A DNA stretch of 64,000 nucleotides from Pseudanabaena mucicola str. Chao 1806. Its GTDB lineage: Bacteria > Cyanobacteriota > Cyanobacteriia > Pseudanabaenales > Pseudanabaenaceae. The notes under the pieces were generated by a model. It saw nothing but the letters and a program-made list of their open reading frames with translations, was not told the DNA's origin and ran no database searches. Positions 27,631 through 37,300 of the stretch are shown here, in pieces; within the stretch, counting starts at the first letter, position 1; each line of letters starts with the position of its first letter. Made by a program: the position numbers and the translations under genes. The DNA is taken from positions 3,892,001-3,956,000 of the forward strand of contig NZ_CP097329.1 in assembly GCF_030323025.1 (NCBI RefSeq), written 5' to 3'.

Positions 27631-28869
27631 TTAGCTTTTGAGAACAGGTAGTCCTTCGACCTCTGAGTTTTTCTCTGCTTCCCAATGACTGAGAATAATC
27701 GCATTGACACTATTACCAATGATATTCACCACTGTTTTTAAACCATCGGTAATGCGGTCAATACCTGCTACCAGTGCGATCGCTTCTAAGGGCAATCCTG
27801 CGGCGGATAGAACCGTTGCCATCGTAATTAAGGCGGAACCTGGCACTCCTGGGGTACTAAAGGAAACTAATAAGCTACTGACTGCGATCGCTGTTAAGAG
27901 AGAAGGCGTTAAAGGAACCTGATAAATTTGCGTAACAAATAGCGCATTAAATCCCTGTAAAATAGCTGCACCATCACGCTTGAGCGCAGTCCCCAAGGGA
28001 ATCGCAAAACTGGCAATCTCTTCTCGCAAGCCATAGTTCTCTTGAATATTCTGCAATACCACAGGTAAAGCGGCATTCGAGCTAGCAGTACCAAAGGCTA
28101 AGGCGATCGCCTCTGAGAGACTACGCAAAAATTTAGTAGGATTAGCTTTGAGTAGCAAAAGTATAATCATATCGAAACTCAGCATGATCGAAGATGCAAT
28201 CACTAATCCCAAAACATAGAGAAATAATTTAGCGATGAGATCTAGTCCTTGAGTAGCGATCGTCGAACTCATTAGGGCAAAGACTCCTAGAGGAGCCGCA
28301 TACAGAATAACTGAGAGTGTTTTCTCGCTAATGTGATAGATACTTTCGGTAAATTCTACAAATGGTTTCGCTTTATCTGCCGCGAGTTGTACCCCAATAC
28401 CTAAAAAAACTGCTGAAAAAATGATTTGTAATAGATTACCAGTGCTAAGAGCTTCTAAGGGATTGACAGGAATGAGACTCACTAACCAAGTTACCAGTGA
28501 AGGAGATTCAGTAACATTAATTGCTTCGGATACTGTAAACCCAGTGACCCCACTCCCTGGTCGCAATAAATAAGCCGTGCCCATGCCTACACCAAGAGCG
28601 ATCGAGCTAGTCACAACATAGCTCGTCATCAATTTGACTGTATACCGTCCGACTTGTCCTGCGCCTTGGATGCGCGTTAATCCTATGATTAATGAAGAGA
28701 AAACAATGGGAACTACGACAAATTGAATTAACCTTAAAAAGGATTCGCCAATAGGAGCCAGCAGATTTTGATTAATGATGGCTATATGTTCAGGGAAAGT
28801 TGTATTAAGTATGGTTCCGAAGACAACACCAATAACAAGGGAAATCAGGATAAACGTAGATAGATTCAT
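27631..28869 (-). CDS. Dicarboxylate/amino acid:cation symporter (DAACS family)
   Basis: 412 residues of the GltP/DctA family, inner-membrane carriers that take up glutamate, aspartate or C4-dicarboxylates with Na or H ions. About eight hydrophobic segments and two re-entrant loops are expected. Family signatures include SLIIGLTRIQGAGQVGRYTV, then AFGTASSNAALPVVLQN (the serine-rich hairpin), GAAILQGFNALFVTQIY and the last substrate-binding stretch GIDRITDGLKTVVNIIGNSV. Complete. It is 91 bases upstream of polA on the same strand, but no functional link is evident. Substrate cannot be fixed from sequence. Confidence 0.9.
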   Translation of the reverse strand: MNLSTFILISLVIGVVFGTILNTTFPEHIAIINQNLLAPIGESFLRLIQFVVVPIVFSSLIIGLTRIQGAGQVGRYTVKLMTSYVVTSSIALGVGMGTAYLLRPGSGVTGFTVSEAINVTESPSLVTWLVSLIPVNPLEALSTGNLLQIIFSAVFLGIGVQLAADKAKPFVEFTESIYHISEKTLSVILYAAPLGVFALMSSTIATQGLDLIAKLFLYVLGLVIASSIMLSFDMIILLLLKANPTKFLRSLSEAIALAFGTASSNAALPVVLQNIQENYGLREEIASFAIPLGTALKRDGAAILQGFNALFVTQIYQVPLTPSLLTAIAVSSLLVSFSTPGVPGSALITMATVLSAAGLPLEAIALVAGIDRITDGLKTVVNIIGNSVNAIILSHWEAEKNSEVEGLPVLKS

Positions 28870-29090
28870 ATTCTAATTTGTTAGGGTGAGAAGCGTTGGC
28901 TAGTGATGCGGAAATACATTTTGCTGAGACAGTGGTGAACCTAGCTTAAGTTAGCTTAATAGAGACAAACAGAAAGTCCAGTATGAACGACGATCCCTGT
29001 CATATGGCGATTTAAAATCATTGGAAGCGAAGCTTAGCTACCCTTTCTAAAAACTCTTAGTATTACTCTAATCCTCAACAGCCTATAGAT

Positions 29091-29188
29091 TCCTAAATGA
29101 GTTGCGAGTGTCTTCGGATGCGCTTAGCCATCGATTTATGGGTGGTTGAGCGCATCCGAAGCCAATGATGTTCGCAACTTATTTAGGA
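29091..29188. repeat. 98-bp MITE-like inverted repeat
   Basis: Terminal repeats TCCTAAATGAGTTGCGA / TCGCAACTTATTTAGGA match in 16 of 17 positions; an inner pair CTTCGGATGCGCT / GCGCATCCGAAG forms a second stem. It lies in the 480-bp gap between the symporter and the hydrolase gene; nothing else was recognised there. Confidence 0.65.
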
Positions 29189-29349
29189 TTGTTACATATC
29201 AATTCACAAGGATGTTACAGAGTTGCTAGTTAAGTGGGGCAAATTGCAAATCCTTGAATCTAGGTTTATAGAGATTGCTATATAATCGATTCTGCTAGAT
29301 TAATGCAGCTAAGTTACCCCGCGCAAATTTTAAATACGAAAAAAATGTT

Positions 29350-30153
29350 ATGGCGGATCGTTATGTTCGCGTAAAAACTACCCAAGGAAAGGTTTATTAC
29401 GGATTACTAGAGTTAAATCAATCCGTAAAGGTACTAAGTACAGCACCTTGGTTAGGAGGGGAGCCAAATGGTGAATTACTTGCTCCAGATACTTATCAGC
29501 TTTTATATCCCTGTGAACCAAGCAAAATTGTTGCTGTTGGTAAGAATTACTCTGCCCATGCTGTAGAAATGGGCGGAGAAGTCCCTAGAGAGCCAGTTCT
29601 ATTTTTAAAGCCTACTACCACTTTAATTTCTCCTGAAGAAGAGATTGCCTTACCGCCACAGTCCAAACGGGTAGAGTATGAAGGTGAATTGGCTCTAGTG
29701 ATTGGTGAGCGTTGTTTTAACCTAACCCCAAATCAGGCGATCGCGGCAATTTGGGGTTATACGATCGCTAATGATGTCACCGCTAGAGATTTGCAAAGAA
29801 GTGATAGCCAATGGACGAGAGGCAAGGGGTTTGATACTTTTTGTCCCCTTGGTCCCTGGATTGTGCGTGAGATCAATCCATCGGCAATGCTGCAAACTTT
29901 TGTGAATGAAAGTAAAAAGCCTGTCCAGTCTGCGGCGATCGATGAAATGGTCTTTTCCCCAGACTATATTGTTTCCTACATTAGCCAGATTATGACTTTG
30001 CTACCCGGGGATATTGTGATTACGGGGACACCTGAAGGTGTAGGACCAATCCAAGAAGGCGATCGCGTTTGTATCGAAATTGAAGGTATTGGTAAGTTAC
30101 AAAATAAGGTAATTCTACGAGAGCCTTTACCAATAGAAGTAGATTCCGATTAA
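29350..30153 (+). CDS. Fumarylacetoacetate hydrolase family protein
   Basis: 267 residues with the FAH fold. Members cleave or isomerise C-C bonds in 2-oxo and beta-diketo acids using Mg. Metal ligands are visible: VEYEGELALVIG (two Glu) and ANDVTARDLQ (Asp), with KIVAVGKNYSAHAVEMGG at the start of the catalytic domain and LLPGDIVITGTPEGVGPI near the end. The N-terminal ~55 residues are the usual small domain of the bacterial family. Many cyanobacteria carry one such gene, sometimes called ureidoglycolate lyase or acylpyruvase; the exact substrate is not shown here. Confidence 0.88.
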   Translation: MADRYVRVKTTQGKVYYGLLELNQSVKVLSTAPWLGGEPNGELLAPDTYQLLYPCEPSKIVAVGKNYSAHAVEMGGEVPREPVLFLKPTTTLISPEEEIALPPQSKRVEYEGELALVIGERCFNLTPNQAIAAIWGYTIANDVTARDLQRSDSQWTRGKGFDTFCPLGPWIVREINPSAMLQTFVNESKKPVQSAAIDEMVFSPDYIVSYISQIMTLLPGDIVITGTPEGVGPIQEGDRVCIEIEGIGKLQNKVILREPLPIEVDSD

Positions 30154-30246
30154 ATCGCAGAAACCTAAGGGGACATATTTGTTAAAACTGATGTCATTAA
30201 TTAAGTTGTTAACAGCATAGTTGCACAATAAAAGTTGCACAATAAT

Positions 30247-30350
30247 ATAGCGGTTTTCAAATGAGTACACACTCATTTGAAAACAAAAAATCAGTCCCAG
30301 TAAGAGTTTTGAGTTTTCATTTTGCTGTAGGCAAAATGAAAACCGCTATA
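30247..30350. repeat. Palindromic repeat element C, copy 1
   Basis: 104 bp bounded by TATAGCGGTTTT / AAAACCGCTATA (12 of 12), with internal stems TCAAATGAGT / ACTCATTTGA and TTTCATTTTGC / GCAAAATGAAA. A second, more diverged copy is at 55583-55687. Fills the gap before IS605 copy 2. Confidence 0.7.
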
Positions 30351-30432
30351 ATAGTTACATGACAATTAGGAATCTCATGTAATGCTGTAAGAGATCTAAA
30401 AATCAACAATAAATTTTCGAGTGATTCGCTTT

Positions 30433-31738
30433 TTTATCGGGAAATTGGGTCTAAAACCCCGTCCTAGAAGGACGGCTTTGTATTAATGTATACTACAATA
30501 TACAGCATAAGACTTACTAAATCCATGTTAGTCCTCGAAGCAAAACTAAAAGGCAAAACAGGACAGTACAACCTCATAGATGAGGCGATTCGTACTGCTC
30601 TGTTTGTGCGTAATAAGGCTTTAAGGCTATGGATGGATGTAAAGGATAGTGACAAGTACGATCTCAATAAGTATTGTGCTGTGCTTGCCAAAGAGTTTGA
30701 GTTTGCGAAAAAGCTAAATGCTCAAGCCAGACAAGCCAGTGCGGAGAGGGCCTGGTCAGCGATTAATCGGTTCTTTGAAAATTGCAAGAAGAAAGTATCA
30801 GGCAAGAAAGGATATCCAAAATTCAAAAAGCGTGGTCATTCTGTGGAATACAAAACTTCAGGATGGAAGCTTAGTGAAGATCGGAAACATCTAACTTTGA
30901 CTGATGGCTTTAAGATTGGCAGACTCAAAATAATCGGTTCACGTGACCTTAATTTCTACCAGATAGAGCAGATAAAACGAATCAGACTGGTAAGACGGGC
31001 TGATGGGTACTATGCTCAATTCTGTGTTGATGTTGATCGGCGTGAAGAAATAGAGCCGACTCAAACCACAATCGGATTGGATGTTGGACTTAATCACTTC
31101 TACACTGACTCAAAAGGCGAAGTAGTTGAGAATCCTAGATATCTTAGAAAGTCAGAGCGTCAACTCAAAAAATTGCAGCGCAGGGTTTCTAAGCGTAAAA
31201 AGGGATCTGCTAATCGTAGAAAAGCAATTAAACGATTAGCTAAAAAGCATTTGCAAGTAAGTAGGCAGCGTAAAGACTTTGCGGTAAAGACTGCAAGGTG
31301 CGTAGTGAGGTCTAACGACCTGATTGCCTATGAAGATTTGCAAGTGCGGAATATGGTCAAAAATCATAAATTGGCTAAGTCTATTTCAGATGCAAGCTGG
31401 TCTATGTTTCGAGATTGGGTTGAATATTTTGGCAAGGTATTTGGCAAGGTCACAGTTGCAGTACCGCCCCAATATACAAGCCAAAACTGCTCAAACTGCG
31501 GTAAGCAAGTTGTCAAAACATTGAGTCAGCGTACTCATCACTGTGGGCATTGTGGCACTGTATTAGACCGTGACCACAATGCGGCTCTGAATATTTTAGC
31601 TATTGGTCTAAATAGGGTAGGGCATACCCAAATTCACGCCTGTGGAGAGTTCGACCTCTACCAATTAGATGCAAGTCTATCTGGCAAGTTGTCTCGCTGA
31701 ATCAGGAATCCCCGTCACTTCAGTGCGGGGAGTGTCAA
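30433..31738 (+). mobile_element. IS605-type TnpB-only element, copy 2
   Basis: 1306 bp, equal in length to the copy at 16555-17860 and in opposite orientation. The left end has the CCGTCC/GGACGG hairpin; the right end is a CCCCGTCACT / AGTGCGGGG hairpin ending in GTGTCAA. There is no tnpA. The last shared bases at the left, TTTAT, cannot be told from a target site or TAM. Confidence 0.85.
30525..31700 (+). CDS. tnpB: TnpB, RNA-guided endonuclease, second copy
   Basis: 391 residues from the ATG at 30525. An in-frame ATG at 30486 exists here only and is ATC in the other copy, so it is not the family's start. The three RuvC acidic residues (GLDVGLNHFY, YEDLQVRNM, LDRDHNAALNIL) and the Cys-rich finger (CSNCGK, HCGHCG) are intact. 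The 3' end of the gene and the element's right end are expected to encode the omega-RNA. The protein differs at scattered residues from the copy at 16.6 kb, most in the last 40 residues. Confidence 0.92.
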   Translation: MLVLEAKLKGKTGQYNLIDEAIRTALFVRNKALRLWMDVKDSDKYDLNKYCAVLAKEFEFAKKLNAQARQASAERAWSAINRFFENCKKKVSGKKGYPKFKKRGHSVEYKTSGWKLSEDRKHLTLTDGFKIGRLKIIGSRDLNFYQIEQIKRIRLVRRADGYYAQFCVDVDRREEIEPTQTTIGLDVGLNHFYTDSKGEVVENPRYLRKSERQLKKLQRRVSKRKKGSANRRKAIKRLAKKHLQVSRQRKDFAVKTARCVVRSNDLIAYEDLQVRNMVKNHKLAKSISDASWSMFRDWVEYFGKVFGKVTVAVPPQYTSQNCSNCGKQVVKTLSQRTHHCGHCGTVLDRDHNAALNILAIGLNRVGHTQIHACGEFDLYQLDASLSGKLSR

Positions 31739-31768
31739 CCATCACCACTCCTTACACACACTAATCCT

Positions 31769-32539
31769 ATGAATTACCATCTTGATAAATCATCAAAATT
31801 GCGACCTGTTGGCGGCTTATTCGTCGCGATCGCCCTAACTTTACCTTGGGGCGCGTTACCCAGTTCTGCCCAAATTATCCCTATAGAAACTAAGCCTAGT
31901 AAGACTACTTCGCCTGCACCCAGTAATCTACCCGCGTCAAAACTCCCATCAGATAAACCCAGCGATAAAGTAGCAAATCCTAGCGACAACAAAAACGCTA
32001 GATTTAGCTGTCAAATGCGCGATGGAAAATATATCGTTGTCTACCAACCTAAAAGCCAACCACAAAAATATTTTCCTTGGGCCGTACCTAGCGCAATGGG
32101 AGATAGCTGGTCGCCTGAGCGTCGTTGTAATGAAATTAGTCGCCGCCTTGAGTCCTATCGTCCCGATGGTTTGCTAGAAATGCGAACTGGTACTGAAAAT
32201 GGCTACAACATCATTTGTGCCACAACTGATAAAAATCCTGCTTGTCGCATTGTCTTAACAGTGCCCAATGGTCAAGACCCGATCGCTACTCGCGATAAGG
32301 TCTTTGGTAATCTCATCACTGCTGATAGTGGGCAAGCCACCACTGCTGTAAATACTTACAGTGCTCGTAGTGGAACGCTTACCCTATCTGGTTTTGGTAA
32401 AGTTGGAGGGCCAGGGGGGTTTATTGGGATAGTCCCTAGTAACTTACCTCGTGGGGTAGTTGGTCGTCCACTCGTTAAAGGTAATGGATTGTATCTAAAG
32501 CCCTACCTCGATCCTAGTGATGGTGGTACTGGTTCCTAG
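31769..32539 (+). CDS. COP23-domain secreted protein
   Basis: 256 residues. A signal peptide (about 1-34, ending near SSAQ) precedes a Pro/Ser/Lys-rich linker. The rest is the COP23 domain of cyanobacteria, named after a 23-kDa circadian oscillating protein: FSCQMRDGKYIVVYQPKSQP, then SWSPERRCNEISRRLE, GYNIICATTDKNPACRIVLT and the following NGQDP. Cys pairs fit an exported, disulphide-bonded protein. The function of the family is unknown. It starts 30 bases after IS605 copy 2, which may have disturbed its promoter. Confidence 0.85.
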   Translation: MNYHLDKSSKLRPVGGLFVAIALTLPWGALPSSAQIIPIETKPSKTTSPAPSNLPASKLPSDKPSDKVANPSDNKNARFSCQMRDGKYIVVYQPKSQPQKYFPWAVPSAMGDSWSPERRCNEISRRLESYRPDGLLEMRTGTENGYNIICATTDKNPACRIVLTVPNGQDPIATRDKVFGNLITADSGQATTAVNTYSARSGTLTLSGFGKVGGPGGFIGIVPSNLPRGVVGRPLVKGNGLYLKPYLDPSDGGTGS

Positions 32540-32597
32540 TTTAAGAACTAGCAATTTCACAGACGGCACAAGACTAAATATTGATAATTTCTGTTAC

Positions 32598-32630
32598 ATC
32601 AACAAGGGGCGCTTTGCGCCCCTTGTTGAT
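32598..32630. terminator. Hairpin after the COP23 gene
   Basis: ATCAACAAGGGGCGC (32598-32612) pairs perfectly with GCGCCCCTTGTTGAT (32616-32630); loop TTT. Stable, though without a T-tract. Confidence 0.65.
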
Positions 32631-32634
32631 GGTT

Positions 32635-32727
32635 TAGGACTTACGCAAACCGAACGAATTTATTAGGCTTGAGGTAGATGTGGTGCGGGCGAAGCCCTCA
32701 CCACATCTACCCAATGCGTAAGTCCTA
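32635..32727. repeat. 93-bp MITE-like palindrome, copy 2
   Basis: Same length and same TAGGACTTACGC ends as the copy at 7929-8021. The central loop is reversed relative to copy 1 (GCGAAGCC here, CTTCGCC there). It lies between the ends of two convergent genes. Confidence 0.85.
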
Positions 32728-32737
32728 TGTTTGTTAT

Positions 32738-33940
32738 TTAAGCTTCGTTCAAAGCAGCAATACCAGGGAGGATTTTGCCTTCGAGCAATTCTAAGCTTGC
32801 ACCACCACCAGTAGAGATGTGGCTCATCTTTTCAGCAACGCCAACCTTCTCAACTGCGGCTACAGAGTCACCACCACCGATGATCGTGATTGTGCCTTTG
32901 CCAGTCAAGTCAGCAAGGGTGTGGGCGATCGCTTCCGTACCAACAGCAAACTTATCAAATTCAAATACACCCATAGGACCATTCCATATTACGGATTTGC
33001 AATCTGCAAGCGCTTCTTGGAATACCTTAACGGAGTCAGGTCCAATATCCAAGCCCATCCAACCATCGGGAATAGCGTTAATGCTAACGGTTTGAGAATT
33101 AGCATCGGGTTTGAAGTTGTCGGCAACTACTACATCGGTAGGTAGCAAGAACTTTACACCACGTTCTGCGGCTTTCTTTTCGAGAGCGCGAGCGAGATCG
33201 AGCTTATCTTCTTCAACGAGGGACTTACCAACGCTTAATCCACGAGCCTTGTAGAAAGTGAAGATCATGCCGCCACCGATTAGAAGTACATCGACCTTAT
33301 CAAGTAAGGTTTCGATAACGCCGATCTTGCTGGAAACTTTGGAACCACCAACGATCGCGGCGAGAGGGCGCTGAGGATTGTCGATCGCGCCACTGAGGTA
33401 TTGCAATTCCTTGTCGAGCAAGAAGCCTGCAACTGATGTGCTGATATACTTGGTTACGCCTTCAGTTGAAGCATGGGCTCGGTGAGCAGTTCCAAAAGCA
33501 TCATTTACATAGATATCAGCCAAGGAAGCCAACTTTTTAGCAAATTCAGGATCGTTCTTTTCTTCTTCAGGATAGAAGCGAACATTTTCTAGCAAAGCTA
33601 CATCACCATTTTTGAGGGCATTAACTTGAGCTGCAACCTCATCACCGATAGAATCATCGGTTTTGACTACAGGCTTACCGATCAATTCTGACAAACGCAC
33701 AGCAACAGAATTTAAACGAAGCCCTTCGGTAACACCTTTGGGTCTACCGAAATGACTGGTGAGAATTACGCGAGCCCCAGCATCGGTTAAATAATTAATT
33801 GTTGGCAAAGCTGCGCGAATACGGGTATCGTCAGTAATTTTGCCAGTTTCATCCTGAGGAACATTGAAATCGACTCTGACTAATACTTTTTTGCCAGATA
33901 GATCAGCCGCAGTCAAGTTTGCTAGATTCTTTTTTGCCAT
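32738..33940 (-). CDS. pgk: Phosphoglycerate kinase
   Basis: Transfers phosphate between 1,3-bisphosphoglycerate and ADP; in cyanobacteria it serves both the Calvin cycle (ATP-using direction) and glycolysis. Motifs: [20 protein letters not shown], then SHFGRPKG (substrate-binding His/Arg), [29 protein letters not shown] and the C-terminal nucleotide region with [15 protein letters not shown] and [15 protein letters not shown]. 400 residues, complete. Single-gene unit with a long upstream region (33941-34316) in which I see only AT-rich sequence. Confidence 0.97.
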   Translation of the reverse strand: MAKKNLANLTAADLSGKKVLVRVDFNVPQDETGKITDDTRIRAALPTINYLTDAGARVILTSHFGRPKGVTEGLRLNSVAVRLSELIGKPVVKTDDSIGDEVAAQVNALKNGDVALLENVRFYPEEEKNDPEFAKKLASLADIYVNDAFGTAHRAHASTEGVTKYISTSVAGFLLDKELQYLSGAIDNPQRPLAAIVGGSKVSSKIGVIETLLDKVDVLLIGGGMIFTFYKARGLSVGKSLVEEDKLDLARALEKKAAERGVKFLLPTDVVVADNFKPDANSQTVSINAIPDGWMGLDIGPDSVKVFQEALADCKSVIWNGPMGVFEFDKFAVGTEAIAHTLADLTGKGTITIIGGGDSVAAVEKVGVAEKMSHISTGGGASLELLEGKILPGIAALNEA

Positions 33941-34316
33941 AAAAATTTAAGTTTTGAGTATATAAAGTTGCTTTTTTTACAAAGTTTTAATAATTTTACA
34001 CAAATCTGTCCACTTCAAACTCATGAGTAAAAATACTTATTCCTAGATAGATGATTATTTGATGACTGCTTGAGCCAGTTCGCGGGTTAAGTTTGAAAAT
34101 TTTATAATCCCAGATAGTTAAAAGCTTTGCTAAATGGGGCTTTTAATTATCTGAGAGAGTTTTTGCATGGTAAAACCTCTCTCAAAGCATGTTTTAAATG
34201 AAAGTGTGTTGAGATTTTGGTAGTACAGAAAATTCAAAAAAATGATGATTCAGGATGCTTTCAAAAAATTTTCTGGGTTTTAAGTTCAGAGCCAAGAGTT
34301 GTATCCTGAACTCGCG

Positions 34317-37300
34317 TTACCTAGAAATGATCTCTTGTAATGTTTTAATTAATTCTTGCTCCCGATATGGCTTACTAAAATAAGCATTAGCACCAAGTTC
34401 TAATGCGAGCTTTTGATCATTTTCATTGTTACGAGCTGTAAGTACTACAATCGGCAAATTATGCAATTCTGCATCAGAACGAATGCTAGATATGAGCTTA
34501 AACCCATCCATTTGAGGCATCTCCAAATCTGTAATCACAATATCAATATCTAGTTTGTCTTTGAGTCGATCTTTGAGAAAGGCGTTTGCAGCTTTACCGT
34601 CATGTACCTGCTCAGTGAGAAAACCTGATTTGGCTAAGGTCATGGCAAGATAGCGGCTCACATTAGCTGAGGACTCAACTATCAGTACCTTCGGCTGGAT
34701 AGACAATCTTTTCTGACCATCAAGTAAATCACTCATAAAAATGCCAGAGCTTTCGAGATTTTCTGGCTCAGGGGTTTGGCTAAAAGGAAGTACAGGGTTC
34801 TTTAAAAATTCTGATATATCAGAATCGTTAGATTGATCACTGAAGGTGAAGAAATCCGATAAACTTTTCAAATTTTTTTGCTGAGGGGAATTGTCCTGTA
34901 AATCTAGAAAACTAGTATGGGCTGATTGTAAGTCAAATACATTGAAATTAGGGTGTGATGGCAAGCATTGATTAACTAATTCAGCCTGATTAATTAAAGC
35001 TACAGCCTGACTATTCCATAGAACTACGGCTCCACTAAAGAGTGTTGGCAGGGCAATATCTCCTTTAATTTGATGAAATGTCGCTTCCTGTTCATACCAA
35101 CAACCATCGGTTTTCAGTGCAAACAAATTATGATCGTGCTGAATAATTAGGTATGAAGGGAGAGCGATCGCAGGTCTGTGGCTCAATATTTGATTAGTAC
35201 TAAATGGTACATTCTTTTGATAGGAATTACGTTGACAATTGATCTTGAGAAGAGAATTGAGGCGAACAATTGGCACAACATGATTATTCCATACTAGAGT
35301 CTGTGGCTCTTCATTTATATTAGTTTCTTCTTCTCTTATGTGAACAACTTCACGAATGCATTTACTGGCGATCGCTAAACACATTTGATCAATTTCAATT
35401 AGTAATACACTAAGTAAGGAAACCGTAATTGGCAAAGTTACAGTTACTTGATTACCTTGACCTGAATGTGATTTAATGGAAATACTTCCTCCAATATCCC
35501 ACAAATTCTTGCGGATATTGCTTAAATTCATAATAGTTTCTGAATGAAAAATATTACTCGCCTGATTATCAAAGCCTCGCCCATCATCACTTATTTTAAT
35601 AATTGTTTGATCATCGGTTTGAGTGGCGTTAATTTCAATTTTGCCTTGTAATGTTTTGCCTACTTGATGACGCTCACTGGTCGTCTCTATACTATACTCA
35701 AAAGCATTCCGAAGTAATATTTCAAGAGTGTCACCTACTAGAACTGCAATTTCTCGCTCTATCCCAATTCCAGAGCCTTGGACAATTAATTCAACTTGCT
35801 TCCCATGCTCTAAGGACAACTCATGTAAGATCCTTGGAAACTTGCTAACCAAACTAGATATTGGGAATTTAAGAGCTTGACGAAAGTTTTTTCTTAAATT
35901 ACAAACATCATGACTCATTGCATAGGATTGTTTTTCAGTATGCTCAAGGAGGCAAGTAATCAGTTTTAATGTATTTTGTAAAGTGACGATCGCATTTTGA
36001 TTGTCATCAACTTGTGGATCAAACACTTGCAATTGTTTTTGTGCTTTGTGAGATAAAGCAAGTATTTCACTTAAATAAACATCTAGATTTGTCTTCCTTA
36101 CCAACAATTCCTCGGATAAATCTTCCCAATGCTCTAAAAAATTAATAGGAACCCGAATATTAGCCTCATGATTATCAGTGTTTGTTAGATGCGTATCTAA
36201 TTGCTTAATAATTCCTGAATCTTCATTGGCATGTAAATCTATCTTGAGATCTGTTGTCATCTTTAGAGATAAAGGTGAAATATCCCCAAGATAATTATCA
36301 ATAGCCGTATAACCATTTAATGCTGGAAATTCAATTTCTTGATAATGACTATCTACTAAAGCCGAATCAGCAGTACTAGGGATAGATCTTTTCTGATAAA
36401 TTGGAGATTCTTCTATGGTAGTATCCACATCTGAGCTAGAAAAATCCTGAGATTTAAGTATATCTTGCCAGAGTAAGCCACTCTCTACTTGTGACGAATC
36501 TACTAAACTACTAATCTGATTTTGAGACTGATCTTCTAATTTTTCTGATTTTTCTACTTGCTGTGGATTTTCTAGAAAATCTAAAGGATTCATAGACTCT
36601 AAAGAATTCCAAAATGCAACTTCGTCATCATCTAATGGAAATCTTTCAAAAAAACTATCAGCGATATCGTCATCTATGTCATCAATAAGGTCGCGATTAT
36701 CATCAGATAAGGAAAAAGTTTGACTTGATATTTTTGCAGATTCGTCGTGATTTTCTAGAAGATCCTCATTATGAGTGTTTAACTCTTTCAAAGACTGCGA
36801 TTCTTCAAACTGATGCCAATGATTATCTAATTCTTCTTCCGCACTTCCCCGATTCCCCTCCTGTAGTGTAGTCTCATCTTCATTTTCTAATAGGTCATTG
36901 GTATTAGTTAATGGAAAAATATTCTTAAGTAATTCTGGCATTGGTAATCTTTGACTTCTTAAATTAATTAGATTGTCAAAATGAGTATCTAAGTCACTTT
37001 CTCCATTTTCCAAGTTACCTATCTGTAGTGCAGTCTCATCTTCATTTTCCAATAGGTCATTGGTATTAGTTAATGGAAAAATATCCTTAAGTAATTCTGG
37101 CATTGGTAATCTTTGACTTCTTAAATTAATTAGATTGTCAAAATGAGTGTCAAAATCTTCGGATATTGCTGATACTTCCTGATTGAATTCAATATGTGTG
37201 ATTTCATCACTAGCAACTTGAGATAAGTCATGTTTAAGTTCTAAAGATGACTGAAATATCTCCATCCGAGATTCATCTAAATCTTGTCGCAGCTTATCTA

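Noticed and set aside
30486-30524. Earlier ATG for the second tnpB
   Set aside because: Absent from the other copy of the element, where the same position is ATC.
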